Shown here: in pieces, positions 7,488-13,735 of the stretch
How the letters are laid out: the number at the start of each line of letters is the position of its first letter
Position numbering within the stretch: the first letter of the stretch is position 1
NCBI GenBank assembly: GCA_945883615.1
Contig: CAMCYB010000041.1
Span: 1-14,456 of the forward strand
DNA from: Bordetella parapertussis
Lineage (GTDB): Bacteria; Pseudomonadota; Gammaproteobacteria; Burkholderiales; Burkholderiaceae_B
Direction: 5' to 3'
DNA length: 14,456 bases
Notes under the pieces: generated by a model
What the model saw: only the letters and a program-made list of their open reading frames with translations
The model's database searches: none
What the model was told of the DNA's origin: nothing
Position numbers and translations under genes: made by a program

Positions 7488-7508
7488 ACTATTTTCTTTT
7501 AAAATAGT
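7488..7508. repeat. 8-bp inverted repeat upstream of the XRE-type regulator
   Basis: ACTATTTT (7488-7495) and AAAATAGT (7501-7508) are exact reverse complements around CTTTT. There is no T run after it, so it is a poor terminator. It lies about 120 bases before the regulator gene, in a very AT-rich leader. A possible -10 (TAAAAT) appears near 7540 with a poor -35. It could be a regulator operator, but this is not established. Confidence 0.4.
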
Positions 7509-7627
7509 GCATAAATTCAACGTTTTAACTAAAAAATCATAAAATGTAGATTATATTCACAATATTATGCGCATCTGGCTTTAATTTTTAAACTTTTTTG
7601 GCAAGCACTACTTTGGTAAACGCCACT

Positions 7628-7885
7628 ATGAATCTTCTCGATCTTAGTGAAACCATTCGAAGCGAACGTAAGCGACGTGGGCTAACCATACTATCATTAG
7701 CACAGCTCGCTCACGTCGACCGCACGCTGATTTCTAAACTTGAAAACAAAAAACTACCCGAATTAGGGTACGCAAAAGTGGTTCGCTTATTGGCCATACT
7801 TGGTCTCGAATTAAGCGTACGCCCAACAGGTGGCTTACCCACACTTGATGATCTACAACGAGAGAACGCACTAAACCGCCTATGA
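7628..7885 (+). CDS. XRE/HipB-like helix-turn-helix transcriptional regulator
   Basis: A small Cro/C1-type DNA-binding protein of 85 residues. The HTH covers about 7-62: ETIRSERKRRGLTILSLAQL, then AHVDRTLISKLENKK with the recognition helix, and YAKVVRLLAILGLELSVRP, which closely resembles HipB-like antitoxins and stand-alone regulators. I start it at ATG 7628, because the family normally begins just before the first HTH helix; an upstream TTG at 7598 would add ten residues with no ribosome site. GGTAAA about 10 bases upstream is a weak site. No toxin (HipA-like kinase) gene follows: the next gene is convergent, 28 bases away. It is therefore an orphan regulator with unknown targets, possibly its own AT-rich leader. 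Confidence 0.82.
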   Translation: MNLLDLSETIRSERKRRGLTILSLAQLAHVDRTLISKLENKKLPELGYAKVVRLLAILGLELSVRPTGGLPTLDDLQRENALNRL

Positions 7886-7913
7886 GTATTATTCAGGGTT
7901 AAAGCCAAACCCC

Positions 7914-8570
7914 TTAGTTCAAATGCCCCGTCTTAACGTAAATCATTGCGCCTTCAGCTTTAGTAAAGGGGGCATGTTTGCTGTAACGCGGGCTGCGTAT
8001 CCAGCTACCAGCAGGGTATGAGCCGTGCTCGTCATGAAACACACCTTGCAATACAAAGATTTCTTCGCCACCTGGGTGTACGTGTGGGTTGAAAATTGTA
8101 TTTGGTGCCCAGCGCACTAAGGCGGTGTTAACACCATCAAACTCGTGTAATGGCATCACCGATAGACCTGGCACCATACCGGGGTACCAAGGTGCGTCAT
8201 TTGTATTGATGCGCAGTGAACGTGAATCGTTTGGGTGAAACTGGCGTAGTTTCACAAAAAGCAGGCAGCCCTTTGGTGATTTAGGCGCATGGCCACTACC
8301 CGGTGGGTTACGAATATAGGTGCCGGCAGGGTAATTGCCATCGTCGTCAGAAAACTCGCCCTCAAGCACCAAAATCTCTTCACCCGCGGGGTGGGCATGT
8401 GGCTCAAACACTGAAGCGGGCGCATACTGCACAATAGACGTCGCCCGCGCCACTTCATCACCAATGCGGTCCAGAGGCTTACGCATGACCCCTGCGCTCG
8501 GCGAAACTTGCCAATCTAACTCGGCAATATTAACCACGGCTTTAAGATTGAAATCGTCGTGAATATTCAT
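7914..8570 (-). CDS. Bicupin, ChrR-like cupin-domain protein
   Basis: A 218-residue protein made of two similar cupin halves. The first has HAHPAGEE (His58, His60, Glu64) and a later His94; the second has HVHPGGEE (His163, His165, Glu169) and His199. Both keep full HxHxxxE...H metal sets, and each has a YPAG--IR-P stretch, which suggests an internal duplication. It resembles the ChrR-type cupins that act as anti-sigma factors or oxygen/metal-dependent enzymes, but there is no N-terminal zinc-binding anti-sigma domain and no sigma factor nearby, so an enzymatic role is as likely. ATG 8570 fits the AAGG site (7 bases); ATG 8576 is too close to it. It follows the LysE-type gene by 18 bases on the same strand, probably in one transcript. 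Confidence 0.83.
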   Translation of the reverse strand: MNIHDDFNLKAVVNIAELDWQVSPSAGVMRKPLDRIGDEVARATSIVQYAPASVFEPHAHPAGEEILVLEGEFSDDDGNYPAGTYIRNPPGSGHAPKSPKGCLLFVKLRQFHPNDSRSLRINTNDAPWYPGMVPGLSVMPLHEFDGVNTALVRWAPNTIFNPHVHPGGEEIFVLQGVFHDEHGSYPAGSWIRSPRYSKHAPFTKAEGAMIYVKTGHLN

Positions 8571-8588
8571 CGTCATACCTTGTAAAAA

Positions 8589-9332
8589 TTATCGCCCATC
8601 GCCTGGCTTCCAGCCCAATAACATGATCGCCATACCCAAAAACAAAAGACCCGCAAAGCGCTTAAGCCATAATGCAATATGCGAAGCGCCCAAGACAACG
8701 CGCGTACTCGAAGCAATGCATGCATAAATCATAAGGCCACTAAAACTGATTAACATGAATACACTTGTTAGCACGACAAACTGCAATGCTAGGGCGTCAT
8801 AGGGGTTTAGGAATTGAGGAAACAAAGCCGAAAAGAAAAAAATAGCTTTCGGGTTTGATAAGGCAATCAATAAGCCCTGCCTCGTTAATTTATAAGCCGA
8901 GGGGCTGGTTTTTTGCGGTGCCTGAAGTGAATCAAGACTCATCACTTTATTTGACAGCTCAACCTGAGCGACTTCATGAACCGGATCAACCTGACCCAAT
9001 ACAGACTCATCGCACAACAATTTAGTTTTAGAATGACGTTGAAATAAACGAGGAAATAATAATTTTGAACCAATAAAGGCAAGGTATAACCCGCCTATTA
9101 TTTTAACCAATACAAACAGCCAACTTGACGTCATGAGCACGGCACTTAAGCCCCAAGCTGAGACGGCGGAAATGATCAACAAGCCCAACACATTGCCTAA
9201 AGAAGACCACAGAGCAGACTTGACGCCATAAGTACCCCCATTGCGCAAAGCCAACAACACAGCAGGCCCTGGCGTGGCCACAGAGGCCATTGTCACCAGT
9301 ACAAATAACCATAACGAATCGATACTATGCAT
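8589..9332 (-). CDS. LysE/RhtB-family exporter
   Basis: A 247-residue inner-membrane protein of the LysE/RhtB translocator family, which exports amino acids or small related compounds. The family start is clear: LWLFVLVTMASVATPGPAVL with PGP at 21-23, then GVKSALWSSLGNVLG, and later SNPKAIFFFSALFPQF near 159-174. About five to six hydrophobic helices are visible. Typical members are 200-210 residues; here a polar loop of roughly 35-40 extra residues (about 100-145) separates the two halves. The substrate cannot be read from sequence. The start ATG 9332 has only a weak ribosome site. It leads a two-gene unit with the bicupin, and is divergent from carbonic anhydrase. Confidence 0.87.
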   Translation of the reverse strand: MHSIDSLWLFVLVTMASVATPGPAVLLALRNGGTYGVKSALWSSLGNVLGLLIISAVSAWGLSAVLMTSSWLFVLVKIIGGLYLAFIGSKLLFPRLFQRHSKTKLLCDESVLGQVDPVHEVAQVELSNKVMSLDSLQAPQKTSPSAYKLTRQGLLIALSNPKAIFFFSALFPQFLNPYDALALQFVVLTSVFMLISFSGLMIYACIASSTRVVLGASHIALWLKRFAGLLFLGMAIMLLGWKPGDGR

Positions 9333-9624
9333 TTAATAAAATCACTTAAAAGTTTGCTTGACAGCTATCAAAGAAACATGGCAACCTATCTTAGGTCAAC
9401 AGATCAAAGCAAGTTATTTAACGCCTTCATGATTTAGTTGATACTCAAACCGCGCAAAAGTTATGCAAAAGTTATGCAAAATCATGACATCACATCATTG
9501 TAGCCAGCCCAAATAAATTTAATTTAATTTAATTAAGACTTGGTTTTATGCGGGCAAACAGAACCAACCGTTTAACTGTTTTCCAACCTCATTCGCATTA
9601 AACTGTTGCAAGAATAAAAATTTT
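9333..9624. promoter_or_regulatory. Divergent control region between the LysE-type gene and carbonic anhydrase
   Basis: 292 bases without a gene. It contains two exact tandem copies of GCAAAAGTTAT (9454-9464, 9465-9475) plus a third partial copy (GCAAAATCAT, 9476-9485), and a five-base repeat (AATTT three times, then AATTA) at 9516-9535. TTGACA occurs at 9358-9363 without a matching -10. TTGGTT/AACCAA form a spaced inverted repeat at 9540-9567. I cannot assign a transcription start on either strand. Confidence 0.4.
9454..9485 (+). repeat. 11-bp tandem direct repeat (2.9 copies)
   Basis: GCAAAAGTTAT occurs twice without a gap, followed by GCAAAATCAT. An 11-bp period is close to one DNA turn, so the copies would face the same side of the helix, as in iterated regulator sites. 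That function is inference. It lies 140-170 bases upstream of the carbonic anhydrase start. Confidence 0.7.
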
Positions 9625-10296
9625 ATGGCCAACAAAAATAACCCTTATATATTGAACGAACTACTTGATTTAAATAAACAATGGGTCAAAGAGGTCACCA
9701 CAGCTGACAAGCACTACTTTGAGCGTTTAGCTAATCAGCAAACACCTGAATATTTATGGATAGGGTGCTCTGATTCACGGGTTCCTGCCAATAAAATTAC
9801 ACGCCTAGAACCTGGCGAGCTCTTTGTTCACCGAAATATTGCAAATGTGGTGGTTCATACTGATTTGAATGCCTTATCAGTGATTCAGTTTGCCATCGAT
9901 GAATTGCGTGTCAAGCATATTATTGTCGTGGGGCATTATGGGTGTTCATGTGTGCGTGCCGCCTTTGAAAACAAACGTATTGGGTTAGCCGATAACTGGA
10001 TACGTCACATTTGCGACATTCAAGATAAACACAGCAGTTACTTGGGCAAAGTGCTTGATTGCACTGAGCGCTTTGACAAGCTATGCGAATTAAACGTTAT
10101 TGAGCAAGTGGTACATGTGTGCCAAACCAGTAGCGTACAAAATGCTTGGGCTCGCAATCAACCCGTCTCGGTTCACGGTTGGGTTTACGGCTTACATGAT
10201 GGCATTGCGCGCGATTTGGGTATAAGTATTGTCAATATAGCTGAGCTTAACAGCCGCTACGAAACCGTCATTCAAAACCGCTATCAATTACCCTAA
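9625..10296 (+). CDS. can: Beta-class carbonic anhydrase (Can-like)
   Basis: A 223-residue beta carbonic anhydrase, which interconverts CO2 and bicarbonate in the cytoplasm. Zinc ligands and the catalytic dyad are in place: IGCSDSR gives Cys48, Asp50 and Arg52, and GHYGC gives His104 and Cys107. The rest follows E. coli Can closely (LEPGELFVHRNIAN, NWIRHI-DI--KHSS-LG, LCELNVIEQV, VHGWVYGLHDG), including the length. One oddity: after HYGC most relatives have Gly-Gly, but here it reads Ser-Cys (residues 108-109), putting an extra cysteine next to the zinc site. ATG 9625 is preceded by an A-rich stretch with AAGAA as a weak ribosome site. It is a single gene, divergent from the LysE-type gene and convergent with glpD. 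Confidence 0.93.
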   Translation: MANKNNPYILNELLDLNKQWVKEVTTADKHYFERLANQQTPEYLWIGCSDSRVPANKITRLEPGELFVHRNIANVVVHTDLNALSVIQFAIDELRVKHIIVVGHYGCSCVRAAFENKRIGLADNWIRHICDIQDKHSSYLGKVLDCTERFDKLCELNVIEQVVHVCQTSSVQNAWARNQPVSVHGWVYGLHDGIARDLGISIVNIAELNSRYETVIQNRYQLP

Positions 10297-10299
10297 TTT

Positions 10300-10387
10300 A
10301 GGGGTTATTTAGGTGACACTTGGGAGTTATTTAGGCGACACTTGGGGGTTAGTTAGGTGACACTTAGGTGTTATTTTGGTGTCATTT
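10300..10387. repeat. Four tandem 22-bp repeats between carbonic anhydrase and glpD
   Basis: Units begin at 10300, 10322, 10344 and 10366, each 22 bases. The shared core in the first three is TTA(T/G)TTAGG(T/C)GACACTT after a G-rich run; the fourth is diverged (GTTATTTTGGTGTCATTT). There are no spacers, so this is not a CRISPR array. It starts 4 bases after the carbonic anhydrase stop and ends 34 bases before the glpD stop. No good terminator is visible between these convergent genes. Confidence 0.88.
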
Positions 10388-10414
10388 CAAATCCTCAACA
10401 CACGTCACGCCTGT

Positions 10415-10426
10415 CTTGACGTCAAG
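10415..10426. repeat. 12-bp perfect palindrome over the glpD stop codon
   Basis: CTTGACGTCAAG (10415-10426) is its own reverse complement and includes the glpD stop (10422-10424). There is no loop or T run, so it is a poor terminator; it may be chance or a binding site. Confidence 0.4.
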
Positions 10427-12047
10427 GTGCTAATTGATACTGATGACAAAGCTTTATAAAGTCATCAAGTTTAGGGTCAAGACCTGTTTCAGATTCAAGT
10501 ATGGCCGCTACACGTGGCGCCATTTCAAGCGCTTGGCGTGCATCTAAAAATAGTGCCCGCCAACGACGCGCCAGCATATCTTCTACCGTGACGGCAAATT
10601 CCTCTCGGGCACTAAATCGAACCATGGCTTCGTTCAAACCCAAACCCAATTGAACATCAAACCCTTCGATCGCGCGAATGCGGCCAATATCTGTGCCAAA
10701 CAAATGCTCGCCAGGTGCATGTGTAATCGAAATTGATTGCTGTAATGGCGCACCGTGTAAGCGCATCGTGGTCGTGGCACAAGCTACCGAATTTTTAATA
10801 AAGCCATGCGAAGTAGCCGCTTTCATGACATCGTCAGCCATCACACGGTAGGTTGTCCATTTACCACCTGTCACGGTAATTAAACCACTCTCATCAACCA
10901 CAATCGTGTGTTCTCTTGAAATGGTTTTTGTACCCCCATTCGACTTTTCTGGGGTCACTAAAGGCCGTAGACCCACCCATACACTTTTGACATCTTGACG
11001 CGTCACGGGGCGCGATAAAATTTTACTGGCCTGCCCCAAAATAAACTCAACCTCATGATCGAACGGAAGCGGTTCATGTGGTGCGTCTTTGCGTGGGGTG
11101 TCAGTGGTACCTAAAATCGTTGAACCTAACCAAGGCACGGCAAACAAAACGCGGCCATCATCAGTTTTAGGGACCAATAATGCGTGATCGGTCGGTAACA
11201 ATGCACGCGAAACCACTACATGCACACCTTGACTCGGTGAAATAATACGCCGTGTTGAATCAATACCCGCCATATGGCGAATACCATCAACCCATACACC
11301 CGCGGCATTCACCACGCAGCGGGCTGCAACCTCTCGGGTGTCACCAGAAAAAACATCTTGCACCTGCAACATAAATCGCGCGGCGTTAGGGGCAGGTATG
11401 GCTTGAGCGCTTTGACTCGTTGAAGATGTTGAAGAGGTTGAAGATGCTTGAGATGTTTGATGACTAGTGGGTGTAATCGTTTGAACACGGCAATGATTAA
11501 ACACTTTTGCGCCCGCATCTTGGGCGCTACGCGCTAAGGTCAGGGCTAAACGCGCATCATCAAATTGACCGTCCCAATATAAAACGCCGCCATTTAAATG
11601 TTCTGCGCACACACCCGGCAAAGCGGTTTGCGTTTGCTCAAAATTTAATACTTTTGTTTGGCCTAAGCCTTGGTGACCCGCCAGTAAATCGTAAAGTTTA
11701 AGCCCTGCACCATAGGTCATTTTTTCCCAACAGCTATAAGCGGGCATTACAAAAGCCAGCGGCTGGGCTAAGTGGGGAGCAATATGCATAATCGTTTTTC
11801 TTTCAGCCAAAGCTTCTCGCACGAGCGAAATGTTGCCTTGGGCCAAATACCGCACACCACCATGCAACAGTTTGGTTGAGCGACTCGATGTTCCACTGGC
11901 AAAGTCGTTTAATTCAAATAAGACGACAGACAAGCCTCGAAGACTGGCATCGAGCGCTACGCCAAGGCCAGTCGCACCCCCACCAATAATAGCCATATCA
12001 AATATGGGTGGGGCGAGCGGCGCATCAAGTTGTGAAAGTTTAGTCAT
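10422..12047 (-). CDS. glpD: FAD-dependent sn-glycerol-3-phosphate dehydrogenase
   Basis: A 541-residue flavoenzyme that oxidises glycerol 3-phosphate to dihydroxyacetone phosphate at the inner membrane and gives electrons to quinone. Visible motifs: FAD-binding MAIIGGGATGLGVALDASLR (18-37), FASGTSSRSTKLLHGGVRYL (49-68), VVNAAGVWVDGI (245-256), the substrate-site region GTTDTPRK (313-320), WVGLRPLV (357-364) and TVTGGKWTTYR (391-401). The C-terminal helical domain follows. Typical GlpD is about 500-510 residues; the extra length includes a Ser/Thr-rich insert at about 193-222 (SHQTSQASSTSSTSSTSQSA) between two beta strands of the FAD domain. Divergent from glpK, whose product supplies its substrate. 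ATG 12047 has only a weak ribosome site (CTAAG). Confidence 0.93.
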   Translation of the reverse strand: MTKLSQLDAPLAPPIFDMAIIGGGATGLGVALDASLRGLSVVLFELNDFASGTSSRSTKLLHGGVRYLAQGNISLVREALAERKTIMHIAPHLAQPLAFVMPAYSCWEKMTYGAGLKLYDLLAGHQGLGQTKVLNFEQTQTALPGVCAEHLNGGVLYWDGQFDDARLALTLARSAQDAGAKVFNHCRVQTITPTSHQTSQASSTSSTSSTSQSAQAIPAPNAARFMLQVQDVFSGDTREVAARCVVNAAGVWVDGIRHMAGIDSTRRIISPSQGVHVVVSRALLPTDHALLVPKTDDGRVLFAVPWLGSTILGTTDTPRKDAPHEPLPFDHEVEFILGQASKILSRPVTRQDVKSVWVGLRPLVTPEKSNGGTKTISREHTIVVDESGLITVTGGKWTTYRVMADDVMKAATSHGFIKNSVACATTTMRLHGAPLQQSISITHAPGEHLFGTDIGRIRAIEGFDVQLGLGLNEAMVRFSAREEFAVTVEDMLARRWRALFLDARQALEMAPRVAAILESETGLDPKLDDFIKLCHQYQLAP

Positions 12048-12225
12048 GTCTAAGCTTAGGCTAAGAAAGATATTTTTTAGGTTTTTTTTCTTTAAAATAA
12101 AAGATTTATCGCAATTACTATCTTTTAACCCAATAAACTAAACTATAGATTATTAATCGTGTCATAAGTTGATCTCATTGTCATGACATCACACTAAAAA
12201 TTGTCACCATAAAAATGAGAAAAAT
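12048..12225. promoter_or_regulatory. Divergent glpD-glpK control region
   Basis: 178 bases that must hold the promoters of both genes. Visible items: a 10-bp palindrome CTAAGCTTAG (12050-12059) in the glpD leader, an A/T-homopolymer-rich leader (12065-12110), and a 10-bp palindrome TGTCATGACA (12179-12188) with a direct TGTCAT copy at 12160-12165. On the minus strand TATAGT (12140-12145 region) could be a -10 for glpD, without a good -35. No match to the E. coli GlpR operator stood out. Regulation of the two genes from one shared site is likely but not shown. Confidence 0.4.
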
Positions 12226-13719
12226 ATGCCTTACCTTTTAGCGATAGATCAAGGCACCACGAGCTCACGTGCCATTTTGTTTCGCTCAAATGGCGATATT
12301 GTGGCGCAGGTACAGAAAGAGTTTAAGCAAATTTACCCTAACCCGGGCTGGGTCGAACACGACCCGATAAACATCTGGAAAAGTCAGCTGGCTGTATTAA
12401 AGAAACTCGTACAAAATCACCCTGATGAAGCTAAAGAAATTGTCGGTGTGGGCATCACCAATCAGCGTGAAACCACCGTGGTTTGGAACCGTAAAACAGG
12501 CCAGCCAATTTACAACGCGATCGTTTGGCAAGACCGTCGCACTGAAGCACTTTGCCAGGGCCTTCGCGAACGAGGTCTTGAGCAAAGCGTGCGTGACAAA
12601 ACCGGCTTAAGGCTTGATGCCTATTTTTCAGCCACCAAAATACGCTGGATTCTTGACACAGTGCCCGATGCCCAAGCCATGGCAGAGCGGGGTGAACTGA
12701 TGTTTGGCACAATCGATACGTGGCTTATTTGGAATCTCACAAAGGGTAAGCGTTTTCTGACAGACGTCAGCAACGCCTCACGCACCATGCTTTGGAATAT
12801 TCACACCCACCAGTGGGACGCTGAACTGCTCAACGCGTTGAATATTCCCGCCAGTATGTTGCCTGAAGTACAGCCTTCAAGCGCTGACTTTGGTTTTACA
12901 GATGAACGTTTACTGGGTTATCGGTGGCCTATTGGTGGTGTGGCAGGTGACCAACAATCAGCTATGTTTGGGCAAACCTGTTTTGAAGCTGGGCACGCCA
13001 AAAACACCTATGGCACAGGCTGCTTCATGTTGAGCCATACCGGTCAAAAAAGCGTACCCAGTGCCAATGGCTTGTTGACAACCCGCCTCGCGCAATGGGG
13101 CGATACACCCTCTTTTGCTTTAGAAGGCAGCGTGTTTATGGGGGGTGCAGTGGTACAGTGGCTACGTGACGGCCTCAAAGCCATCAAATCAAGCTCGCAG
13201 GTCGAAGCGCTGGCTGAAACGGTACCCGACTCAGGCGGCGTTGTGTTGGTACCAGCCTTCACTGGGCTGGGTGCCCCCTACTGGAAACCAAACGCCCAAG
13301 GCAGCTTAGTGGGGTTAAGTCGGGGTACCACAATGGGTCATGTGGCGCGTGCAGCGCTAGAGAGCATCGCTTTACAAAGTGCCGCCTTGTTACAAGCGAT
13401 GAACCGTGATGCATGCGATAGCCATGCATCACCCATTTACGAATTGCGTGTTGATGGGGGGGCTTGTGTGAATAATTTTTTGATGCAAATTCAGGCTGAC
13501 TTGCTTGGCATACCGGTCATTCGCCCTCGAGTCATTGAAACGACGGCATTAGGCGCAGCGTATTTGGCTGGCCTGCACACAGGCGTTTTTGCTGATTTAA
13601 ATGAACTTAAAGCGCACTGGCAAATCGAAAGAACGTTTGAGCCGCAATGGTCACGTGACCAAGCTGCGGCAAAGATGGCCCAGTGGGAACGTGCCGTCGC
13701 CACACTTGATACACATTAA
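12226..13719 (+). CDS. glpK: Glycerol kinase
   Basis: A 497-residue FGGY-family kinase of normal length that phosphorylates glycerol to sn-glycerol 3-phosphate in the cytoplasm. Phosphate-binding DQGTTSSR lies at 8-15; the glycerol site includes NQRETTVVW (79-87), WQDRRT (101-106), Tyr133 in YFSATK and GDQQSAMFGQ near 243-252; GTGCFML near 263 and GLGAPYW near 347 complete the kinase fold. Two regulatory features of the E. coli enzyme look absent: the Gly-rich fructose-1,6-bisphosphate loop (GGKGGTR there) is replaced by a sequence ending LLGYR, and the C-terminal IIA-Glc-binding stretch is not present. ATG 12226 has TGAGA as a ribosome site. pagP starts 16 bases downstream, so they may share a transcript. 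No glpF is seen. Confidence 0.95.
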   Translation: MPYLLAIDQGTTSSRAILFRSNGDIVAQVQKEFKQIYPNPGWVEHDPINIWKSQLAVLKKLVQNHPDEAKEIVGVGITNQRETTVVWNRKTGQPIYNAIVWQDRRTEALCQGLRERGLEQSVRDKTGLRLDAYFSATKIRWILDTVPDAQAMAERGELMFGTIDTWLIWNLTKGKRFLTDVSNASRTMLWNIHTHQWDAELLNALNIPASMLPEVQPSSADFGFTDERLLGYRWPIGGVAGDQQSAMFGQTCFEAGHAKNTYGTGCFMLSHTGQKSVPSANGLLTTRLAQWGDTPSFALEGSVFMGGAVVQWLRDGLKAIKSSSQVEALAETVPDSGGVVLVPAFTGLGAPYWKPNAQGSLVGLSRGTTMGHVARAALESIALQSAALLQAMNRDACDSHASPIYELRVDGGACVNNFLMQIQADLLGIPVIRPRVIETTALGAAYLAGLHTGVFADLNELKAHWQIERTFEPQWSRDQAAAKMAQWERAVATLDTH

Positions 13720-13735
13720 TTATTTTAAAGATATT

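Noticed and set aside
7895..7914. Hairpin GGGTT/AACCC between the regulator and bicupin stops as a bidirectional terminator
   Set aside because: Only five base pairs and no T run on either side.
7914..8570. Bicupin as a zinc anti-sigma factor (ChrR) controlling a sigma factor
   Set aside because: The N-terminal zinc-binding anti-sigma domain is missing and no ECF sigma gene is nearby.
9358..9393. TTGACA as a -35 for carbonic anhydrase
   Set aside because: No acceptable -10 at 16-19 bases; it also lies more than 250 bases before the gene.
10300..10387. CRISPR-like appearance of the repeat block
   Set aside because: The units are directly adjacent with no spacers, only four copies, and no cas genes are present.
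11830..12141. 103-codon plus-strand frame over the glpD start
   Set aside because: It is antisense to well-conserved GlpD sequence, including the FAD motif, and its end is a low-complexity tract; no sign of independent coding.
9482..12193. Shared 13-base string TCATGACATCACA as a regulon signal
   Set aside because: One chance 13-base match is expected in a window of this size; kept only as a side note to the palindrome finding.
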